9,179 bases of DNA, from contig CAYJGT010000062.1 in assembly GCA_964370035.1 (NCBI GenBank), forward strand, positions 1 through 9,179, read 5' to 3'. A program made the translations under genes and the position numbers. The notes under the pieces are model-generated. The model was not told where the DNA came from. It searched no databases and saw nothing but the letters and a program-made list of their open reading frames with translations. Below are positions 1 to 4,647 of this stretch, piece by piece. Source of the DNA: CAYJHC01 sp964370035 (GTDB lineage Bacteria; Bacillota; Clostridia; Peptostreptococcales; Anaerovoracaceae). The number at the start of each line of letters is the position of its first letter. Position 1 is the stretch's first letter.

Positions 1-1765
1 TCGCTCCACTTACAGCAGTGTCTTCTCCTTCATTTACTTTTGATGTATCCCAAGTTATTGTTTTACCGTCTTTGCTTAATTCTAATCCATACTTTTCAAA
101 GTCATCTTGAGTATTAATTGTAGCTTTTCTAGGAGTTGCTCCCTCAATCCAATTTAATGTTAGAGGATGATCTCCGTCTATCAATAGATCAAATCCTTCT
201 CCAACTTCATCTGTGATTATTGGGCTTATAGGCGTAGAAGTTGTTATTGCATTTATACCATTGAATACATTTTGAAATTCATCTGCCGTGCTTACATTTA
301 CAGTTTGATCAGCACCTAATTTTTTCATCGTGTTCTCGTCAGCAGTGGTTAAATTAATCCCTACAGATATAACTTCAATTCCCATAGCTTGCAGTTCATC
401 AACTGTTGTCGCTGGAACTCCATTTACAGTTGGTTTTCCATCTGAAATAAATACCACATACTGATTTCTATCTGTATTCTTTTGATCTTCGCCGTTAACT
501 TTATCAAAAGCATCTTTTGCCGCTGCTAACCCTGCTGCCCAGTTAGTTCCATAGTATCCTGAAGTATCATAAAATTCGGCTGGAAGTGTATCGGTAGTGC
601 CATAGTTTGTTAATTCAGACGTCTTCTTTCCATCAGTCATCTTCGTTTCATTAGACATCATTTTTACATCCGAAGCAAAATTTATTGTACCAACCCTATT
701 ATTTAATTCTTGATCCATTAAATCATATGCCAAATCCATAGTTATAGCTTTAGTCATATATAGTCTGTCATAGTTAAAGTCTTTATCATTTATAAAATTT
801 AAAATACCTTCTTCATCTGAGCTTAAGGCAGATGGAGAAGTGAAAACATTTCCATCTACAGTAGCCGTCGTCGTGTGTAGTAAAGGAGAATCTAGCGCCT
901 TATATAAGGCTGCCTCACCAGTTCTGTCTCTAGTGTCTTCCGAAGTAAATACAGTACGCGCTCCTGTAATATATTCACTTTTTTCTATTTCAAAGATTCT
1001 CGCCGGGCTTTCTTCATCGCTAGTATCTTTATAAATTTCTTCTTGATAAGGATATCCCTTTTCATTTCCTCGGTTATCACGGCTTTCTGCTTCTAAAATT
1101 CTATCTCTTAAATCTCCTTTTTCCATATCATTTTCTACATAGGCATCAAAACTTGCATCTATCGCATTTATCATTGCAGTATGTCCCCAACTATCAATTC
1201 CTTCTGGAAATTCATGAGGTTTGAAGTAATAAGTAACATAGAATTCCTTATTACTTGCATCGGTCAATTTATATACTGTTCTGTATAATAGATTTGGGTT
1301 CATTGTTGCTGAAGTAGAGTACCTGCTATCATTTACCCCTGGTGTCATGTTGCTATTCATTGTACCAGAGTGGTCTACTACAAACATTACATCTACAGGA
1401 GTTGTAGTTTCTAGTTGTGCTGCAGCATCAATTACAATTTTTACAATCCCTTCTGCCTTATCTTCTGAAGTCTCCCCAAGATAAGCAGACTTTTGTCCAG
1501 CGATGCCATTTTCATCCAATTCAGTCTCTAAATTTGTCATCCCTTTAGTAAAGCTTATTTCTGAATCATATCCACTATCTTGTATAAATTCAGCTTCTAT
1601 TGCTTTTAGTTCACCAGTTTCTTGGTCAGCTTGAAAATAGTTTGCTATAAACTCTCCACTATCTGATGGCTCTCCTGTATTAGCAAATGTTGTTTGAACA
1701 CTTCCTAGTAGCATTGTCAACGTCAATATTGCTGCTATTAACTTTCTTCTCTTGTTAGATTTCAT
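1..1765 (-). CDS. vWA-domain surface protein, N-terminal 588 residues (3' end outside window)
   Basis: Probable secreted, surface-attached adhesin. The frame is open from the ATG at 1765 to the left edge without a stop, giving 588 residues. Residues 1-28 form a signal peptide: basic start MKSNKRRK, hydrophobic core, cleavage likely after TFA. The vWA metal site is visible as D131-H-S133-G-T135, the loop threonine in GTNW (T407) and ISDGKPT (D442). About 190 residues (roughly 141-330) are inserted between the first metal-binding loop and the next helix (YDRLYMTKAIT), as in vWA pilus-tip adhesins. A beta-rich domain begins near 512 and is cut at VSGA by the edge. The protein aligns nearly end to end with the vWA protein at 4648-7500, so the missing part is probably stalk plus membrane tail. 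GGGGAG lies about 13 nt before the start and GGTGG about 6 nt before it. Adhesion is inferred and the ligand is unknown. Confidence 0.88.
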   Translation of the reverse strand, partial: MKSNKRRKLIAAILTLTMLLGSVQTTFANTGEPSDSGEFIANYFQADQETGELKAIEAEFIQDSGYDSEISFTKGMTNLETELDENGIAGQKSAYLGETSEDKAEGIVKIVIDAAAQLETTTPVDVMFVVDHSGTMNSNMTPGVNDSRYSTSATMNPNLLYRTVYKLTDASNKEFYVTYYFKPHEFPEGIDSWGHTAMINAIDASFDAYVENDMEKGDLRDRILEAESRDNRGNEKGYPYQEEIYKDTSDEESPARIFEIEKSEYITGARTVFTSEDTRDRTGEAALYKALDSPLLHTTTATVDGNVFTSPSALSSDEEGILNFINDKDFNYDRLYMTKAITMDLAYDLMDQELNNRVGTINFASDVKMMSNETKMTDGKKTSELTNYGTTDTLPAEFYDTSGYYGTNWAAGLAAAKDAFDKVNGEDQKNTDRNQYVVFISDGKPTVNGVPATTVDELQAMGIEVISVGINLTTADENTMKKLGADQTVNVSTADEFQNVFNGINAITTSTPISPIITDEVGEGFDLLIDGDHPLTLNWIEGATPRKATINTQDDFEKYGLELSKDGKTITWDTSKVNEGEDTAVSGA

Positions 1766-1834
1766 TTTTTCCACCACTCTCCCCTTGTTTCTTTAAATAG
1801 CTCTGTCACAATTTTTAGTTATTTTCATTATTTC

Positions 1835-1848
1835 TTAACTTTTGTTAA
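1835..1848. promoter_or_regulatory. small inverted repeat in the vWA leader
   Basis: TTAAC-TTTT-GTTAA is a perfect 5-bp inverted repeat in the untranslated leader of the first vWA gene, just downstream of the candidate -10. It could be an operator, but in such AT-rich DNA it may be chance. I found no equivalent in front of the other vWA gene. Confidence 0.2.
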
Positions 1849-1859
1849 CTTCTGTACTA

Positions 1860-1868
1860 ATTTTAGCA
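1860..1868 (-). promoter_or_regulatory. possible extended -10 promoter of the first vWA gene
   Basis: On the minus strand the sequence reads TGCTAAAAT, an extended -10 element (TGn plus a near-TATAAT hexamer), about 95 nt before the ATG at 1765. No good -35 hexamer lies at the right distance, although extended -10 promoters can work without one. The other vWA gene has a similar TGATAATAT upstream. This is a weak call. Confidence 0.3.
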
Positions 1869-1953
1869 AACTAACCGCAACAACACTTGACACTTTTCTA
1901 TGTATTTTAATAATTTTTTTAAAAAACTATACTTTTTTCTCTCTTTTAGTGCA

Positions 1954-1964
1954 GGCATAATGCC
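1954..1964. promoter_or_regulatory. GGCATAATGCC palindrome in the divergent intergenic region
   Basis: A perfect 5-bp-arm palindrome with a single central base lies between the divergent vWA and tetR genes, 24 nt before the tetR -35 box. The loop is too short for an RNA hairpin, so if it matters it is a protein-binding site on DNA. No regulator is recognised for it. Confidence 0.25.
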
Positions 1965-1987
1965 ATGAAATTTTTCCCTCCAAAAAC

Positions 1988-2015
1988 TTGACAATAATTA
2001 TAATTTATATATAAT
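1988..2015 (+). promoter_or_regulatory. consensus sigma-A promoter of the tetR-MATE block
   Basis: A perfect TTGACA (1988-1993) and a perfect TATAAT (2010-2015) are separated by 16 bp. Transcription should start near 2022, inside the TetR-type palindrome at 2021-2040. A bound repressor would therefore block initiation. This is the strongest promoter seen in the window and points to high expression once derepressed. Confidence 0.85.
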
Positions 2016-2017
2016 AT

Positions 2018-2062
2018 AAATGTACCGACCGATTGGTACATTTTAAATTGAAGCTAAGGAGC
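2018..2062 (+). repeat. leader block A, copy 1 (operator plus GAAGCTAA element)
   Basis: This stretch aligns with 2825-2866 in front of the pump gene, differing mainly in the right half of the operator and by a short gap. Both copies share AAATGTACCGACCG, then TTTAAATTGAAGCTAA, then GC. The duplication reaches well beyond the operator, so it is not simply two separately evolved binding sites. A shorter relative (GAAGCTAAtcGCTAA) appears at 4477-4491. Confidence 0.75.
2019..2042. promoter_or_regulatory. TetR-type operator 1 (in front of tetR)
   Basis: Palindrome with 10-base arms: AATGTACCGA and TTGGTACATT are complementary except at one position, around a 4-bp centre. TACCGACC-type palindromes are common operators of TetR-family repressors. 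It covers the predicted transcription start of the consensus promoter, and a second copy lies before the pump gene. The natural reading is autorepression by the adjacent TetR protein; binding itself is inferred. Confidence 0.75.
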
Positions 2063-2071
2063 TAACCGCGA

Positions 2072-2172
2072 GTGCACACTTGATGAACCTGGGCGTGCAC
2101 CAATGCCTTCGCATTAGGGCAGAGCGTGCACCCATAACAAGCTCAAATGGCGTATGCCAAAGATTGTAGACC
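2072..2172 (+). repeat. leader block B, copy 1 (GTGCAC and CTCAAATGGCGTATG elements)
   Basis: Three GTGCAC palindromes (2072, 2095, 2126) are followed by CTCAAATGGCGTATG (2142-2156) and an AAGATTG stretch. Block B of the pump leader (2976-3045) has the same elements in the same order, with identical 23-nt spacing of its two GTGCAC sites. Copy 1 has an extra segment between the second and third GTGCAC, containing a small hairpin AATGC-CTTC-GCATT (2102-2115). The block sits between promoter and start codon, so it is transcribed as part of the tetR leader. Its function is unknown. Confidence 0.65.
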
Positions 2173-2215
2173 GACACGAGGAGATGCGATTAGCCTTAGT
2201 TATAGAAAGGAATAA
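2147..2215 (+). CDS. possible leader peptide of tetR (22 residues)
   Basis: A small frame begins at the ATG in CAAATGGCGTATG and encodes a peptide starting MAYAKDCRP. Its TAA stop ends one base before the tetR ATG at 2217, a spacing typical of translational coupling. The tetR ribosome site lies inside its last codons. The equivalent frame in the pump leader (3020-3082) starts MAYEEDCKP, with a synonymous Cys codon change (TGT/TGC) and an Arg/Lys swap. There is no clear ribosome site for it, so translation is uncertain. The similarity could also just reflect shared DNA. Confidence 0.3.
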   Translation: MAYAKDCRPTRGDAISLSYRKE

Positions 2216-2216
2216 T

Positions 2217-2789
2217 ATGTCAACAAACACTGCAGAAAAGATTGTAACTTCAATGTATGACCTTATGTCCGACGTCGGGTATGAAAAAGCCTCTATTAAC
2301 CAAATTTGCAAAAACATAGGTGTAACCAAGTCTTCCTTTTACCACTTCTTTGAAAGTAAAGAGCAAGTATTAGTAGAGGTCGTAAAAACCAGCTATAATG
2401 ACGACTTTGCAAAAACAGCCGCAAGATTAAATAAAATTTCAACCTTAGACGAATATAAAATGTTTATGCAACAACTAGGTGAAGATGCTATAGATAGTTA
2501 TTTAAATGATGAAAAACTTCGAAAAGTCTGTGCAGAAATTGATTTAATTGCTGAACGTATTCCTGAAATTAAGGAACTGGTAGATACCATTAATTATCAA
2601 TTCTTTTTATTTATTAAAAAGACCATACAGCATGGAGTGAATATAGGGGCCTTTCCAAAAGATTTTGAGGTTGAACTAAATGCGGAAGTTCTAATAACTG
2701 TACTTATCGGCCTTGACGCAATCATCCTCCATGACATTCAAATTAATGCAAAAAATGTTGTACGAAGAACTATTGACCAAATGTTTTAA
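2217..2789 (+). CDS. TetR/AcrR-family transcriptional repressor
   Basis: Cytoplasmic DNA-binding repressor of 190 residues, the usual length for TetR proteins. The N-terminal three-helix DNA-binding domain is clear: an amphipathic first helix (about 5-20), then the helix-turn-helix INQICKNIGVTKSSFYHFFE (27-46) and SKEQ. The remaining helices (about 60-190) form the ligand-binding and dimer domain, which is poorly conserved and gives no clue to the inducer. I place the start at 2217 because AGAAAGGA sits 5 nt before it and the domain begins right after. An in-frame ATG at 2154 would add 21 residues, but it lies inside the duplicated leader block and has no good ribosome site. It is followed by a MATE pump with the same operator, so its likely job is drug-responsive repression of itself and the pump. 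Confidence 0.9.
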   Translation: MSTNTAEKIVTSMYDLMSDVGYEKASINQICKNIGVTKSSFYHFFESKEQVLVEVVKTSYNDDFAKTAARLNKISTLDEYKMFMQQLGEDAIDSYLNDEKLRKVCAEIDLIAERIPEIKELVDTINYQFFLFIKKTIQHGVNIGAFPKDFEVELNAEVLITVLIGLDAIILHDIQINAKNVVRRTIDQMF

Positions 2790-2824
2790 ATCAAATAACC
2801 CGTTGAGGGGAATTGTTTTACCCC

Positions 2825-2866
2825 AAATGTACCGACCGTTCGGTATTTAAATTGAAGCTAAAAAGC
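2825..2866 (+). repeat. leader block A, copy 2
   Basis: Second copy of the operator plus TTTAAATTGAAGCTAA block, now upstream of the pump gene. The match to 2018-2062 begins abruptly at AAATGTACCGACCG, so the consensus promoter that precedes copy 1 was not copied. No convincing -35/-10 pair is seen between the tetR stop and this block. Confidence 0.75.
2830..2845. promoter_or_regulatory. TetR-type operator 2 (in front of the MATE gene)
   Basis: TACCGA-CCGT-TCGGTA is a perfect 6-bp-arm palindrome. It keeps the left half of operator 1 exactly and has a more symmetric right half. It lies 40 nt after the tetR stop codon and about 260 nt before the pump start. Without a clear promoter next to it, it may act on read-through transcription from the tetR promoter or on a weak local promoter. 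Confidence 0.7.
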
Positions 2867-2975
2867 AACAGTAAGCGCCAGGTGGCAAAGCAAGCAACAA
2901 ATGGAGTTATTCCCATGATTAGCCACACGATAATAATGTTGTGCTGCACGATTAGTCCAGCGAGTACCGGATGGG
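2867..2975 (+). other. pump-leader segment without counterpart in the tetR leader
   Basis: About 110 nt lies between blocks A and B of the second leader and has no match in the first. It holds short inverted repeats such as GCCA-GG-TGGC (2878-2887) and GTGC-T-GCAC (2941-2949), but no frame or promoter that I would call. It makes the pump leader longer than the tetR leader. Confidence 0.4.
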
Positions 2976-3045
2976 GTGCACATCTGGTGAACCTGAGAGT
3001 GCACGCATGACAAACTCAAATGGCGTATGAGGAAGATTGCAAGCC
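2976..3045 (+). repeat. leader block B, copy 2
   Basis: Two GTGCAC sites (2976 and 2999) flank a TGGTGAACCTG stretch that matches TGATGAACCTG of copy 1. CTCAAATGGCGTATG (3015-3029) and AAGATTG then follow in the same order and spacing as at 2142-2166. Local base composition is strikingly GC-rich: by hand count 32 of 60 bases at 2961-3020, against 16 of 60 in a sample of the permease gene (8221-8280). Confidence 0.65.
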
Positions 3046-3082
3046 AGCACACAAGCCGGAGCACATGGTGCCATGGCTATAA
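3020..3082 (+). CDS. possible leader peptide of the MATE gene (20 residues)
   Basis: A small frame starting MAYEEDCKP, the counterpart of the frame at 2147-2215. In both leaders an in-frame stop lies four codons upstream of the ATG (TAA or TGA, then CAA, GCT/ACT, CAA). The frame ends at TAA 24 nt before the pump ATG, just ahead of the pump ribosome site. It contains the palindrome CATGGTGCCATG (3064-3075). No clear ribosome site precedes it, so it is only a candidate. Confidence 0.28.
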   Translation: MAYEEDCKPAHKPEHMVPWL

Positions 3083-3106
3083 GACGCAAATAAGAAAGGA
3101 CATCAA

Positions 3107-4468
3107 ATGGAGACATTAAACAAGTCAAATAACACACTAGACTATGGTTCAACACCAATTGGAACCCTAATTAGAAAGCTAGCTATCCCCGGAATAATTA
3201 CAATGATTGTAGGTTCTTTAAATATGGTAGCGGACGGAGTTTTCATGGGTAATTTTATAGGGAGTGATGCGCTTGCTGCTGTAAACCTAATGATGCCTGT
3301 TATGATGGTTGTTTTCGGCCTAATTGAACTTATTGCTGGTGGTTCAAGTGTACGTATTGGAATTTTACTAGGAGAAGGAAAAAATAAAGAAGCTTCACAA
3401 ACTTTTGCGGCTAGCACACTTTTGATATTCGTCATGGGTTTAATAATTACCTTTATAGGCCTTTTATTTGCAAAACCCGTAATTTTCTCTTTAATCAAAG
3501 ATGAAAATCTTGCTATTCTTGCATATGATTATGCAAAGGTTTTCATACCTGCAATACCTGTAATAGCGCCTCTTTTCGCTTTTGATAATTACCTAAGGCT
3601 ATGCGGAAGAGTAAATCAAAGCATGTATATAAATGTATTTGTTTCTATAATGAATATTTCATTAAACATTTACTTTATAGTATATTTAGGACTTGGAATC
3701 TCTTTTGCTGCCCTTGCCACAGTTATTTCTATGGCCATAGGGTCAATACTTTCAATTTTTCCTTTTTTAAGAAAAAAATTAACCTTAACTTTTAAAAAAC
3801 CTGTAATTCCTTTTAAGGACATTAAAATGATTATTTATAATGGTAGCTCAGGCTTTTTTGAAAGTATCTCAGGAGCAATAATGGGATTCATTACCAACGC
3901 CTTGCTTCTTTCCCTTGCTGGAGCAAGTGGAGTAGCTGCCATGTCTATAATCACTTATATAGAAATGCTATTAATGCCTGTTCTAATTGGAGTTATAATG
4001 TCTATCCAACCAATAATTAGCTATAATTTTGGTGCAAAAAATCATGCTCGAATAAAAGAGACCTTTAAGAAGGTCAGCATTATTTCCATAATTATTTCTC
4101 TAGGAGCCTTAGGTATTATTATAATCTTTCCAGACTTCTTAGTTTCTTTATTCGCAAGTGAAGGAGACAGGGAAATGATTAAAATTGCCACTACGGGCCT
4201 ATTACTTTATGCTCCGTCATACATTTTTACCTGGTTTAATATTTTGGTTGGTACATTTTTGACTTCCTTTGAAAAGCCTAAGGAATCAATAATTTTAATG
4301 AGTCTTGAATCTCTTGTTTTCCCAATTGCTTTCTTCCTCATCTTGTCACAAGTTATAGGGCTCTATGGTATGTTCCTAGCTCAAACAATTGCCGCTGCCG
4401 CAACCTTTATTGTATCAGTGGTTATGTGGAAAAAAATAAAGGTAAGCGGTGCTCGAAGACCGTCTTGA
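3107..4468 (+). CDS. MATE-family multidrug efflux pump (MepA-like)
   Basis: Inner-membrane antiporter of the MATE superfamily. Family members export cationic drugs and dyes in exchange for Na+ or H+. The 453 residues give about twelve hydrophobic segments in two six-helix halves, the usual MATE size. Recognisable features are KLAIPGIITMIVGSLNMVAD (24-43), LLGEGKNKEA (88-97) in the first half, and QPIISYNFGAKN (301-312) at the matching place in the second half, a pattern typical of MepA-like proteins. AAGAAAGGA lies 6 nt before the ATG. It follows tetR on the same strand and has its own TetR-type operator, so drug-inducible expression is likely; the substrate cannot be read from sequence. The last residues (KVSGARRPS) are encoded by GC-richer DNA that continues into the inverted repeat after the gene. 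The tail may therefore have been altered by insertion or fusion. Confidence 0.92.
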   Translation: METLNKSNNTLDYGSTPIGTLIRKLAIPGIITMIVGSLNMVADGVFMGNFIGSDALAAVNLMMPVMMVVFGLIELIAGGSSVRIGILLGEGKNKEASQTFAASTLLIFVMGLIITFIGLLFAKPVIFSLIKDENLAILAYDYAKVFIPAIPVIAPLFAFDNYLRLCGRVNQSMYINVFVSIMNISLNIYFIVYLGLGISFAALATVISMAIGSILSIFPFLRKKLTLTFKKPVIPFKDIKMIIYNGSSGFFESISGAIMGFITNALLLSLAGASGVAAMSIITYIEMLLMPVLIGVIMSIQPIISYNFGAKNHARIKETFKKVSIISIIISLGALGIIIIFPDFLVSLFASEGDREMIKIATTGLLLYAPSYIFTWFNILVGTFLTSFEKPKESIILMSLESLVFPIAFFLILSQVIGLYGMFLAQTIAAAATFIVSVVMWKKIKVSGARRPS

Positions 4469-4469
4469 A

Positions 4470-4525
4470 TCGAGTAGAAGCTAATCGCTAAGGACTTTCA
4501 CCGATTTGCTATGTAACATACTCGA
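4470..4525. repeat. nested inverted repeat just after the pump gene
   Basis: TCGAGTA (4470-4476) pairs with TACTCGA (4519-4525). Inside it, GC-t-AATCG (4481-4488) pairs with CGATT-t-GC (4503-4510), each arm with one T bulge. The left side also contains GAAGCTAAtcGCTAA, related to leader blocks A. On the minus strand the inner loop reads GGTGAAAGTCC. No T-run follows it, so it is not a simple terminator. It could be a structured RNA end or the scar of a mobile element; the function is unknown. Confidence 0.45.
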
Positions 4526-4532
4526 CACACCT

Positions 4533-4560
4533 AAAAAAGCGACCCCTTTCGAGGTCGCTC
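4533..4560 (-). terminator. intrinsic terminator shared by convergent vWA and MATE genes
   Basis: The stem AGCGACC/GGTCGCT (4538-4544 with 4553-4559) has an 8-nt loop. On the minus strand it is followed at once by TTTTTT, a textbook terminator about 90 nt after the stop of the vWA gene at 4648. On the plus strand it is preceded by AAAAAA and followed by CGTTTATT, so it may also stop transcription coming out of the pump gene. Confidence 0.8.
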
Positions 4561-4647
4561 GTTTATTAGATTTTCTATACTTTATACATTTACTTTGCCT
4601 TCTATATTTTCTCTTCAGTCAATTTTTCATTCCTAAATGTATTCAGA

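Noticed and set aside
1905..1935. Terminator at the TTTTTTTAAAAAA stretch
   Set aside because: No GC stem. It is an AT tract in a divergent promoter region, where no transcript is expected to end.
2055..2075. T-box antiterminator (ACCGCG in the tetR leader)
   Set aside because: Only the short ACCGCG string is present. The AGGGUGGNA context, specifier stem and terminator are missing, and the downstream gene is not amino-acid related.
2154..2216. Upstream ATG as the tetR start
   Set aside because: It lies in the duplicated leader block and lacks a ribosome site, while the ATG at 2217 has AGAAAGGA at correct spacing and begins right at the TetR domain.
3142..3498. Minus-strand frame of 118 codons opposite the MATE gene
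   Set aside because: Lies wholly antisense to a clear transporter helix region, has no ribosome site and no recognisable domain.
1975..4530. Insertion sequence or composite transposon carrying tetR-MATE
   Set aside because: No transposase, integrase, matching terminal inverted repeats or clear target-site duplication could be found. Acquisition is inferred from context only.
4470..4560. Complete group II intron or its domain V
   Set aside because: GGTGAAAGTCC is suggestive, but there is no GUGYG start, no domain V with a two-base bulge and no reverse transcriptase. The nearby AGCGACC hairpin is a plain terminator.
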